Source: Rhodohalobacter sulfatireducens
Lineage (GTDB): Bacteria; Bacteroidota; Rhodothermia; Balneolales; Balneolaceae
Length of the DNA: 64,000 bases
Reading direction: 5' to 3'
Assembly (NCBI RefSeq): GCF_022012475.1
Contig: NZ_JAKLWS010000007.1
Coordinates: 113,159-177,158, forward strand
Below, in pieces: positions 17,498 to 24,965 of the stretch. The translations under genes and the position numbers were made by a program. A model generated the notes under the pieces. That model had not been told where the DNA came from, searched no databases, and saw nothing but the letters and a program-made list of their open reading frames with translations. Position 1 is the stretch's first letter. Each line of letters starts with the position of its first letter.

Positions 17498-18262
17498 ATG
17501 TTACAAAAATTTTGCTCGTTCGGTCTTTGCTTGATACTGATTTCGGTTTCTATAAAAACATCTGCCTTTGCCCAAAATGATACCTCAGATGAAAACTGGC
17601 AGACACTTTTTAACGGAAAAGATCTGACCGGCTGGCAACTGCTGAATGGTCAGCATAAAGTGGAAGTTGAAAACGGAGTGATTGTAGGAACGTGCATTGC
17701 CGGCTTACCCAATGGATTCCTAGCAACGAAAGAACAGTACGGAGATTTTGTTCTTGAGCTGGAGGTAAAAGCGGATCTGTTGATGCACAACTCTGGCATC
17801 CAGTTTCGCAGTCTTAGTACGGAGGAGTACAGGGACGGCAGAGTGCACGGTTACCAGGCGGAAGTGGATGTCACTCCGCAAAAATGGAGCGGTGGAATTT
17901 ATGATGAAGCACGAAGAGGATGGCTCTACATTCTTGAAGACCAGGATTCGCCCGCCAAAAAGGCGTTTAAAAATAATCAGTGGAACAGATATAGGATCGA
18001 AGCAATTGGGAACACCAACCGAATTTGGGTGAATGGTGTACCGACAGCCCACCTCGTAGATGACGAAACCACGAAAGGATTTATCGCACTACAGCTGCAT
18101 GGTAACTCACGCCCTACCGTACCACACGGAGATTACCAGGTCCGTTTTCGGAATATTCGAATCAAAACGGAAACTATCGAGCCATCTCCTTCTAATTATG
18201 TTCATTTCCCCAATCTAAAGGAGAATAATTCACAGGCCTTTATAAACCGCAAAATGCGGTGA
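17498..18262 (+). CDS. Secreted DUF1080 (3-keto-disaccharide hydrolase-like) protein
   Basis: A 254-residue exported protein: signal peptide (LCLILISVSIKTSAFAQ) and one DUF1080 jelly-roll domain. Typical segments are WQTLFNGKDLTGWQLLNG at the start, LATKEQYGDFVLELEVKAD, NSGIQFRS, HGYQAEVD, SGGIYDEARRGWL, NQWNRYRIEAIGN and FRNIRIKT. The family is now linked to hydrolysis of 3-keto-glycosides; others bind glycans. The MFS transporter and nucleoside hydrolase downstream hint at uptake of a small sugar or nucleoside, but the 306-base gap argues against one operon. Confidence 0.92.
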   Translation: MLQKFCSFGLCLILISVSIKTSAFAQNDTSDENWQTLFNGKDLTGWQLLNGQHKVEVENGVIVGTCIAGLPNGFLATKEQYGDFVLELEVKADLLMHNSGIQFRSLSTEEYRDGRVHGYQAEVDVTPQKWSGGIYDEARRGWLYILEDQDSPAKKAFKNNQWNRYRIEAIGNTNRIWVNGVPTAHLVDDETTKGFIALQLHGNSRPTVPHGDYQVRFRNIRIKTETIEPSPSNYVHFPNLKENNSQAFINRKMR

Positions 18263-18568
18263 GTCAATAGATCTCTGATGCCAATAAATTATATCTGCTA
18301 CATCAAAGAATTTGCACGAATCAATTTAAATATGCAGATTAATGGGCGGAATGGGTGATCGGTACCTTCAAATAAACTTTTTGAAACTACGCTCATGTTT
18401 CAAATACACGTTTTGGGTCGATGTCAACCAATACTATCACCCGAGTAAATAAGTTCTCTTGGTGCTTGTGCATCTCTAAAAAAGCATCTGCAGAACTACT
18501 TCGATGACTATCTGGAGTAAATTTCCAACTCCATCTCAGATCTAAATCTGCTTTGATAAATAACAAAC
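18263..18568. other. 306-base gap, no confident gene
   Basis: No clear promoter, terminator or RNA is visible. On the minus strand the frame across 18393-18540 reads ...SSADAFLEMHKHQENLFTRV, then IVLVDIDPKRVFET, which has a protein-like look but no start with a ribosome site and no family I know. It may be the remains of a gene. Confidence 0.4.
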
Positions 18569-20143
18569 ATGAACAAACATGGGGACTACGTAGATATGAA
18601 TAAAGATGATATAGAACGTAAAAAACTATTCGCCGGGATCTGTTTGGCACTTTTTCCAACAGCTTTCTCTTTTATCCTGGTCAGTAATATTCTTGGCCAG
18701 CTTAAGAATGAATTTATCCTAACCAACGCTGATGTGGGGTATATTGGCGGTGCAGCATTGTGGGGAATGTCTATCTCCCTGTTGGTTATCGGGCCACTAC
18801 TGGAAAAAATTGGCTTAAAAAAAGCCGCTATCGGTGCATTCATTGGTCATATTTCCGGTGTTACACTGTTTCTGATCGGTTACTTCTTCCAGGGGGATCC
18901 ATCCGCTTTCTGGATTCTATTTCTGGGTGCCATAGGGATGGGCGTTGGAAACGGTATGATTGAAGTAGCCGGAAACCCTCTTACAGCTGCACTCTACCCG
19001 GATAATAAAACCACCAAAATGAATCACTTCCACAGTTTCTATCCTGCTGGTTTAGTGGTAGGTGGCCTGCTGGGATGGGTGATGACTCAAATTGGAGATT
19101 TAGGAGCTATTGACGTTGGCCACTGGACAACACAGATTGCCATTGTTTACATCCCGATTCTGATCTACGGCTGGTTACTCTTCCCGCGAAAATTTCCAAA
19201 AACGGAGACAGCCGAAGCCGGTATTCCTACCAGCGAAATATTTAAGTACACGTTCACAACCCTCCCTGTTTTAGGGATCATCTTTCTCACTATTTTAACT
19301 CTTGCGATGGAGATGGGACCGATGCGCTGGATTCCAGACGTCTTGCAATCCGCAGGACTTCACGGAATTTTGGTTTTGGTATGGATAAGCGGTTTGATGT
19401 TTCTGCTTCGCCTCTATGCAGAACCATTTGTCGAAAAACTCACTCCTCCCGGAATGCTTCTTGTTGCTTCATTCCTAACCGGGTTTGGCTTGTTGATGTT
19501 CGCTTTTATTGAAACCGGAATTGTTCTGTTGATGCTGGCCGGTGCCATGTACGCTGCTGGAATCGCCTTTTTCGTGCCAACGATGCTTGGCTTGATGAGT
19601 GAGCAGTTCCCCAAGGCCGGTTCCCTTGGTATTGTTCTGCTGCTGGGTATGGGATTCATTGGCGGCGGTGTTGCGAATGCCGTGATCGGTGAAATTGCAG
19701 ACAGCTATCTGCCCGATGCACTTGATGAACAAGCGACCGTACAAGTGCTTGAACAAGTTGAACAAGAGTTTCCCGAGTATGTAGAGTTGGCCGAAGAAGC
19801 TGCCGGTAATACGGAGGCATTAGCCGCGCTCGGATATCGCGAAGCCGAAGTAAGAAATGTACTTGAAAGATCCGAGGAAGCCCTGGCATATTACCAGGAA
19901 AATGGCGAGTTCGCAGGTAATCTGACAGGAAACGCATTGCGAGCTCTTATAGATTCCGGCCTGGAACAGGAACAAGAACTCATTAATGAGGCAAGCACTG
20001 TGCTCTCTCCCGCTGACAACTATGGTGGGCGCATGGCGTTTCTCTGGGTTTCACCACTGGCATTTTTTACCGGCATTGTCTTTATCATCTGGTTTATCAG
20101 AGACAAGCGCCGCGGTGGATATAAAATTCAAACTTTGGAATAA
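18569..20143 (+). CDS. Major facilitator superfamily transporter with a soluble insert before the last helix
   Basis: A 524-residue inner-membrane carrier, probably for a sugar. The N-half has the MFS loop motif as GPLLEKIGLKKAAIGAFIGH and the FucP-like segment GMGVGNGMIEVAGNPLTAAL plus KMNHFHSFYPAGLVVGGLLG, seen in fucose/glucose permease relatives. Unusually, about 105 mostly acidic helical residues (~382-490, rich in Glu/Ala, e.g. VQVLEQVEQEFPEYVELAEE) sit between the penultimate and last membrane helices. The start could also be the in-frame ATG at 18596, which has GGGG about 12 bases before it; 18569 lacks a clear ribosome site. Confidence 0.88.
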   Translation: MNKHGDYVDMNKDDIERKKLFAGICLALFPTAFSFILVSNILGQLKNEFILTNADVGYIGGAALWGMSISLLVIGPLLEKIGLKKAAIGAFIGHISGVTLFLIGYFFQGDPSAFWILFLGAIGMGVGNGMIEVAGNPLTAALYPDNKTTKMNHFHSFYPAGLVVGGLLGWVMTQIGDLGAIDVGHWTTQIAIVYIPILIYGWLLFPRKFPKTETAEAGIPTSEIFKYTFTTLPVLGIIFLTILTLAMEMGPMRWIPDVLQSAGLHGILVLVWISGLMFLLRLYAEPFVEKLTPPGMLLVASFLTGFGLLMFAFIETGIVLLMLAGAMYAAGIAFFVPTMLGLMSEQFPKAGSLGIVLLLGMGFIGGGVANAVIGEIADSYLPDALDEQATVQVLEQVEQEFPEYVELAEEAAGNTEALAALGYREAEVRNVLERSEEALAYYQENGEFAGNLTGNALRALIDSGLEQEQELINEASTVLSPADNYGGRMAFLWVSPLAFFTGIVFIIWFIRDKRRGGYKIQTLE

Positions 20144-20173
20144 GTTTTTGCGTTTTTTGCGTTTGAATTTTAA

Positions 20174-20211
20174 GCAACCTGTCAGCGTCCCGCAGGTCCT
20201 GACAGCGTTGC
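20174..20211. repeat. Short palindromic repeat, partial copy at 52287
   Basis: GCAAC...GTTGC ends enclose CTGTCAG/CTGACAG arms. The block AACCTGTCAGCGTCC (20176-20190) is found again exactly at 52287-52301, also just after a gene. It is a dispersed intergenic element of unknown role. Confidence 0.7.
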
Positions 20212-20309
20212 TTTCCATAAAACCTTGAGAGCCCAGTTGGCACTTTATAAGGTCTATTTTTAAACGCACAATGCTTTTTATAGGTGTAATCCAAGCTCTA
20301 TCATCAAAT

Positions 20310-20345
20310 CCCAATCATAGCTCGAACTGTGATTGGGGGTTTTTA
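20310..20345 (+). terminator. Intrinsic terminator, plus strand
   Basis: CCCAATCA (20310-20317) pairs with TGATTGGG (20330-20337), then GGGTTTTT. It would end the transporter transcript and just reaches the stop codon of the converging nucleoside hydrolase gene. The T-run lies on the plus side only. Confidence 0.8.
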
Positions 20346-21338
20346 CTCTTCTCCAAAATGCTGCTGCATCAAACGCCAAAACTCTTCCCTCATTTGATCT
20401 TCATCGATATCTGAAATCATAATAATCTCGCGACCCCCGTTTTCCGGCGGTGCGGCAACCTTTTCAAACGTAGCCCATTCCGGGTGAATCATAGCTTCAA
20501 CCAACGCCAGGTCCCACATGATCCAGCTATCACCGGCGCTGACTTCATCCCACCGCCGTTCAAGAATCTCTACGGTTGGATGATCCCATCGGCTTAATTT
20601 TTCAAGTGTTTCTTGCCTTTGAAATGTTAATGTACGAGAGACATTTCCGGGTATCACATAGAACTCAAGATCTTCATTATTCAAAATCAGGTCCAATCCA
20701 TTGATATCATTTCGGGCATTAAAAGAGTTTTTATCCCAAGCGTTGAATTCTTCATTGTATCGCATACTCAGAGCAAATAACCGGATATTTTCTGCTATTG
20801 AGGAGTCTTGTAACAATGCCGCTGCCACATTGGTCACAGCTCCAACAGTTACAACATTCAATTTTTCACTTGGACTATGTTCCCTGGCTCGTTCGATAAT
20901 GAAATCTATTGCCGGTGATTCCGGAACTTGAGCACCTTCATAATATCCCCAGGCATATCCAACCATTCGATCTGCACCAATGGGATGAGGAATCTCAGTT
21001 CTACCCAGCGTCTCAAGAAGATTCTCGTTGATATCCTGTGAGATCTGAACCGTATTGATATTCTCCGTTGGATAGATATGCCACAACGAATCGGTTACCA
21101 ATTGTGGGTTGTTAAAATGTGCCGACGTAAGCGCCGTAACCGTAACCTCCTCATCAACCACCGCCCGGACAATTGCATATAGATCGTCCAACTCATTGCC
21201 GGTATCAGCATCGAGGATAAATTCTTGAACAGGTTCAAAATCAATAATTTCTCTTTGACTATTCTCATTATCAGCCGGATTGCAGGAGATGAATGCGACT
21301 GTAATAAGCACCAACAACACGTTTTTATAAAGTTTCAT
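20343..21338 (-). CDS. Inosine-uridine nucleoside hydrolase-like lipoprotein
   Basis: A 331-residue exported lipoprotein: signal with lipobox FISC (Cys19). The IUNH nucleoside hydrolase signature is present as ILDADTGNELDDLYAIVRA (Asp43, Asp45, Asp51, Asp52), the calcium- and ribose-binding aspartates. NVVTVGAVTNVAAALLQDSS and the late Asp segment SWIMWDLALVEAMIHPEWAT also match the family. It would cleave the N-glycosidic bond of nucleosides or a similar glycoside outside the inner membrane; the lipoprotein form is less common than the cytoplasmic one. It converges with the MFS gene. Confidence 0.9.
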   Translation of the reverse strand: MKLYKNVLLVLITVAFISCNPADNENSQREIIDFEPVQEFILDADTGNELDDLYAIVRAVVDEEVTVTALTSAHFNNPQLVTDSLWHIYPTENINTVQISQDINENLLETLGRTEIPHPIGADRMVGYAWGYYEGAQVPESPAIDFIIERAREHSPSEKLNVVTVGAVTNVAAALLQDSSIAENIRLFALSMRYNEEFNAWDKNSFNARNDINGLDLILNNEDLEFYVIPGNVSRTLTFQRQETLEKLSRWDHPTVEILERRWDEVSAGDSWIMWDLALVEAMIHPEWATFEKVAAPPENGGREIIMISDIDEDQMREEFWRLMQQHFGEE

Positions 21339-21378
21339 ATGAAATATGAATTAGCTTTTGTAGATATTGAATCGATTA

Positions 21379-22257
21379 TTATTCAAACAACGGCGAACTC
21401 AAATACCGATCCCCGCGGTCGCAAGTAATACAGACAATCACTCCCTCATCAATTTGATCAGCCACTTTTAGAGCTGCAGCTAGTGCGCCGCCACTGCTCA
21501 TTCCTGCAAAAATGCCCTCCTCTTTGGCCATCCGGCGGGCCATTTTTGTGGACTCTTCCTGGCTCACATCAACGGTTTGATCGACACGGTCCGCATCAAA
21601 AATATCAGGCAGGAATTCGGGCGACCAGCGTCGAATTCCGGGAATGGAAGACCCTTCCGTAGGCTGAGTCCCAACAATCTGAACATCCGGATTTTGAGAT
21701 TTCAGGTACCTGGACACCCCCATAATGGTGCCGGTAGTGCCCATCGCCGATACAAAGTGTGTGATCCTGCCATCTGTATCTCTCCAGATTTCGGGACCGG
21801 TGGTTTGCTCGTGCATCTTATAATTATCGGGATTGGCAAACTGATTGAGCTGGAAATAGCCATGTTCCTCCGCCATCTCTTCAGCCAAATCTCTAGAATA
21901 CTCTATCGTTTTTTCGGCAGGCGTTAAAATGACTTCAGCCCCAAAGGCTTTCATCGATTTAATTCTCTCTTCGGTAGCATCTTCGGGCATAATCAGTTTC
22001 ATCTTCAGCCCTTTCATAGCCGCAATCATCGCAAGGGCTATGCCGGTATTTCCACTGGTCGCTTCAACTAAAGTATCACCGGGTTTTACATCACCTCGCT
22101 CCAATGCACCGTTGATCATACCCAACGCTGCGCGGTCTTTCACACTCCCGCCGGGATTGTGTCCTTCAAGTTTACAGAAAATAGTCACGTCTTTTTTAAC
22201 CGGAATCTTTTCCAGTTTTACCATCGGCGTATTTCCTATCAGATCTTCGATGTTCAT
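21379..22257 (-). CDS. cysM: Cysteine synthase B (O-acetylserine sulfhydrylase)
   Basis: A 292-residue PLP enzyme making cysteine from O-acetylserine and sulfide or thiosulfate. PLP lysine is Lys40 in NPGGSVKDRAALGM. The substrate loop is EATSGNTGIALAM, the phosphate loop is AMGTTGTIMGVSRYL, and IPGIRRW is the CysM-type segment. Compared with CysK it is short and has the GSSIPGIRRW spacing of CysM. The C-terminus (SGGALAAALKVADQI ... ITCDRGDRYLSSPLF) is complete. It lies 220 bases after cysE on the same strand, the donor of its substrate. Confidence 0.95.
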   Translation of the reverse strand: MNIEDLIGNTPMVKLEKIPVKKDVTIFCKLEGHNPGGSVKDRAALGMINGALERGDVKPGDTLVEATSGNTGIALAMIAAMKGLKMKLIMPEDATEERIKSMKAFGAEVILTPAEKTIEYSRDLAEEMAEEHGYFQLNQFANPDNYKMHEQTTGPEIWRDTDGRITHFVSAMGTTGTIMGVSRYLKSQNPDVQIVGTQPTEGSSIPGIRRWSPEFLPDIFDADRVDQTVDVSQEESTKMARRMAKEEGIFAGMSSGGALAAALKVADQIDEGVIVCITCDRGDRYLSSPLFE

Positions 22258-22334
22258 GGCTTCAATCGTTTTTTGGTACTTCTAATTTCAGTTCCAGAGA
22301 ATTCCATGTAACAAGCATCAAATTTCATGCTCTA

Positions 22335-22402
22335 AGCTTTCAGCATTCAGCTGTCAGTATGTAATCTCAGCAAAAGCTGCTGATAGCTGAAGGCTGACCG
22401 CT
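22335..22402. repeat. Long imperfect inverted repeat between cysE and cysM
   Basis: Arms 22335-22358 (AGCTTTCAGCATTCAGCTGT...) and 22379-22402 (GCTGATAGCTGAAGGCTGAC...) pair at about 19 of 24 positions with a 20-base spacer. The TCAGC/GCTGA words recur within each arm. It lies in the 220-base gap between two co-directional genes and could shape the cysE-cysM transcript. Confidence 0.7.
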
Positions 22403-22477
22403 ATTGCTCAGAATCACTTTAATTTCAGGCAACCTTTGGCTTAGAGTTTGAAAATTGATCATTGGAATTTCTCACCC

Positions 22478-23323
22478 TCAGCTTTCCTGTTTAAACGTAA
22501 TCATATCGGTTTCACCGGATGAATCGGTCATGCTTGCCTTATAGTAAATCTTTGTATTCGGCGGCACGCTTCGGGTAAGCCAAACATTTCCTCCGATGAT
22601 ACTACCTTCACCAATCACGGTTTCTCCGCCCAGGATAGACGCACCTGCGTAAATAACTACATTATCCTCTATCGTTGGATGACGTTTCTTGCTTGCATCT
22701 TCCTTGTTTACACTGAGCCCTCCAAGTGTTACACCCTGGTATATTTTGACGTTAGAGCCGATTACGGTCGTTTCACCAATTACCACGCCCGTACCGTGAT
22801 CGATGCAAAAATGTTCCCCGATTTGAGCGCCCGGATGAATATCAATTCCGGTTTGACGATGGGCAAATTCCGAAATAATTCTTGGAATTAACAGCACACC
22901 CAATTCCAATAGCTGATGCGCAATCCTGTGAGCAGCAAGTGCATAAAATCCGGGATATGTTCTTATAACTTCTGCCCTGTTTTTTGCGGCCGGATCACCT
23001 TTAAAGATAGCATCAATATCATTAACTAATCTTCTTCGGATTTCAGGGAGTTTTCCAAAAAATTGATCCTCAACACCACCCGTATCATTCTTAATGCACT
23101 CCCTGTTATGCTCCAATATCTTCCGAAGTGTATTTTTTTTATCGTTGAATTTCTCAACAATCGCCTGCCTGTCAAGTAGGCGTTCATATGAAAACTCCGG
23201 GAAAAGAAGTTCCAGGATATCCTCAAAAAATCGAATTACCATCTCAGGAGGCGGACACTCGGATGCCTCGATATTGGCTTTCAGAAGTTCGTCGTAAAAA
23301 AAATCTAAGTCCTTCAATCTCAT
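22478..23323 (-). CDS. cysE: Serine O-acetyltransferase (EpsC type)
   Basis: A 281-residue enzyme making O-acetylserine from serine and acetyl-CoA, the first step of cysteine synthesis. The N-terminal ~130 residues are helical. The left-handed beta-helix follows: HRQTGIDIHPGAQIGEHFCIDHGTGVVIGETTVIG contains the catalytic His pair, then VKIYQGVTLGG and KKRHPTIEDNVVIYAGASILGG. The long helical start and 'GIDIHPGA' form match the EpsC class. The C-terminus lacks the final Ile that mediates CysK complex formation in many CysE proteins (it ends KQES). Its partner cysM is next on the same strand. Confidence 0.95.
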   Translation of the reverse strand: MRLKDLDFFYDELLKANIEASECPPPEMVIRFFEDILELLFPEFSYERLLDRQAIVEKFNDKKNTLRKILEHNRECIKNDTGGVEDQFFGKLPEIRRRLVNDIDAIFKGDPAAKNRAEVIRTYPGFYALAAHRIAHQLLELGVLLIPRIISEFAHRQTGIDIHPGAQIGEHFCIDHGTGVVIGETTVIGSNVKIYQGVTLGGLSVNKEDASKKRHPTIEDNVVIYAGASILGGETVIGEGSIIGGNVWLTRSVPPNTKIYYKASMTDSSGETDMITFKQES

Positions 23324-23496
23324 TGGTTTGATCTAATCTTTGCTTTAAAGTTAAGCAACTCCACAACACAAAACACTTCTCGGATAATTCAATGAACCCT
23401 TAGCCTAAAAAATGTAGTATTAAAAAATTTCTCTGAAATTGAGCTTTCAAGAAAAGCCTAAACTCCTTACATTTCTTAAACTTTTAAAAAGGGCTG

Positions 23497-23628
23497 ATGA
23501 ACACGCTTCAACTGACCAAATTTATTACCATATTTCCGACCTTCAAATCCGACGCGGTTTCCGTTGTCGGATTTTTTTTGGGTTTCAGCTTTTATTCTCA
23601 CCAAATTGTAACCAGTAAGCCGATATGA
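23497..23628 (+). CDS. Possible 43-residue leader peptide of the carAB operon
   Basis: An ATG at 23497 opens a 43-codon frame (MNTLQLTKFITIFPTFKSDA...) whose TGA stop overlaps the carA start as ATGA. AGGG four bases upstream is a weak ribosome site. An intrinsic terminator at 23545-23579 lies wholly inside the frame. The E. coli pyrBI operon has the same layout (44-codon leader, internal terminator). Whether this frame is translated cannot be told from sequence; a frame this length arises by chance fairly often. Confidence 0.45.
   Translation: MNTLQLTKFITIFPTFKSDAVSVVGFFLGFSFYSHQIVTSKPI
23545..23579 (+). terminator. Terminator/attenuator hairpin in the carA leader
   Basis: AAATCCGAC (23545-23553) pairs with GTCGGATTT (23566-23574) around a 12-base loop and is followed by eight T. 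No plus-strand gene lies upstream (cysE points away), so the only RNA it can stop is the carA leader. A second CCGAC at 23537-23541 could compete for GTCGG and act as an alternative structure. Confidence 0.75.
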
Positions 23629-24746
23629 CTCCAGCAGCACCAGAAAAAAAACCAGCCATTCTTGCACTCTCCGACGGAACCGTTGTACACGGCCGATCAG
23701 TGGGAATTACCGGTACTACCGGAGGAGAACTCTGTTTTAATACCAGTATGTCCGGTTACCAGGAAATTTTTACCGATCCCAGCTACTATGGTCAGCTTAT
23801 GATGATGACCTACCCGCATATTGGTAATTACGGAACCATGAGCCGCGACGATGAAGCACGAAAGGTTATGATTTCCGGGCTCATTGTTCGCGCATTCTCC
23901 GATGATTACAGTAACCCGATGGCCGATGGAAGCCTTCAGGAATACCTCGAACGAAATAAACTTGTAGGTATTTCTGATGTAGACACCCGGATGCTCGTAA
24001 AACACATCAGAACAAAAGGTGTGATGAACGCCGTGATCAGTTCTGAAATCCTGGATGAAGAAGAACTCATTCAAAAAGCCAAAGACTGGGACGATATGGC
24101 CGGACTGGAACTGGCAACAAAAGTGACACGAAAAGAAGCTCAAACCATTCCGGCAGACGGACCCTTTAAGGTTGCAGCATTCGATTACGGGATTAAACAG
24201 AATATCATCAATAACTTTAACCAACGGGGTTGTACGCTTCGAATATTCCCTGCCGAGACGGATGTTGAAGAAATTAAAGAATGGAATGCAGACGGCTATT
24301 TCTTTAGTAACGGCCCGGGCGATCCTAATGCCTCCTCTTCCTACGGATTACCCATTGTAGAATATGCCAAAAATAGTGGGAAACCCCTGTTTGGAATCTG
24401 TTTAGGCCATCAACTAATGGCACTCTCTGAAGGCATTCCAGTGAAAAAGATGTTTGTAGGCCACCGGGGAGCCAATCAACCTGTTAAAAACCTTGAGACA
24501 GGTTTAGTGGAAATCACTACCCAAAATCACGGATTTGCCGTTGATGAAAATAAACTGGACGATTCGAAAGTGCAGGTTACTCACATCAATCTGAACGATA
24601 AAACCATTGAAGGATTAAAGTTTAAAAACTTCCCCGGAATGTCCGTTCAGTATCACCCGGAAGCATCTCCCGGCCCCCATGATTCGGCATACTTGTTCGA
24701 TCAATTTTTAGATATGATTAAAGAAGCAAAAGGAGAACCGGCTTAA
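23625..24746 (+). CDS. carA: Carbamoyl-phosphate synthase, small (glutaminase) subunit
   Basis: A 373-residue subunit that frees ammonia from glutamine for CarB. The N-terminal CarA-specific domain reads ALSDGTVVHGRSVG ... MSGYQEIFTDPSYYGQ. The class I amidotransferase triad is Cys259 (PLFGICLGHQ), His344 and Glu346 (VQYHPEASPGP). Length is normal. The start is overlapped by a short leader frame with an internal terminator, suggesting attenuation. carB begins 220 bases downstream, with a palindromic element in the gap. Product carbamoyl phosphate feeds pyrimidine and arginine synthesis. Confidence 0.97.
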   Translation: MTPAAPEKKPAILALSDGTVVHGRSVGITGTTGGELCFNTSMSGYQEIFTDPSYYGQLMMMTYPHIGNYGTMSRDDEARKVMISGLIVRAFSDDYSNPMADGSLQEYLERNKLVGISDVDTRMLVKHIRTKGVMNAVISSEILDEEELIQKAKDWDDMAGLELATKVTRKEAQTIPADGPFKVAAFDYGIKQNIINNFNQRGCTLRIFPAETDVEEIKEWNADGYFFSNGPGDPNASSSYGLPIVEYAKNSGKPLFGICLGHQLMALSEGIPVKKMFVGHRGANQPVKNLETGLVEITTQNHGFAVDENKLDDSKVQVTHINLNDKTIEGLKFKNFPGMSVQYHPEASPGPHDSAYLFDQFLDMIKEAKGEPA

Positions 24747-24858
24747 TGAGTTTCAGATATAAAGAAACTTTAACTTCTGTTCTTTTCCCTCAATCTGACC
24801 GCTTTTCTTTTTTTAAGTGCAAACCTGTGGGAATTAATCATTATGATGATTCTGAGAG

Positions 24859-24902
24859 CCGGACAAGCTGTCCGGCGTACGTACAACGGACAGCTTGTCC
24901 GT
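24859..24902. repeat. Twin REP-like palindromes between carA and carB
   Basis: CCGGACAAGCTGTCCGG (24859-24875) and ACGGACAGCTTGTCCGT (24886-24902) are two palindromes 10 bases apart. The second, on the minus strand, matches 35247-35268 except for two bases that change together and keep the stem paired. Being inside an operon, the hairpins could affect mRNA stability or the carA:carB ratio. Confidence 0.8.
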
Positions 24903-24965
24903 TACCTCCCCACGTACATAATTCTACCAAAACGAAAATTCAACACTAAACCAACCAACTTACTG

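Noticed and set aside
24843..24965. Forty-one extra N-terminal codons of carB
   Set aside because: The stretch runs through the twin palindromes at 24859-24902, has no family counterpart, and CarB homologues begin at the ATG at 24966.
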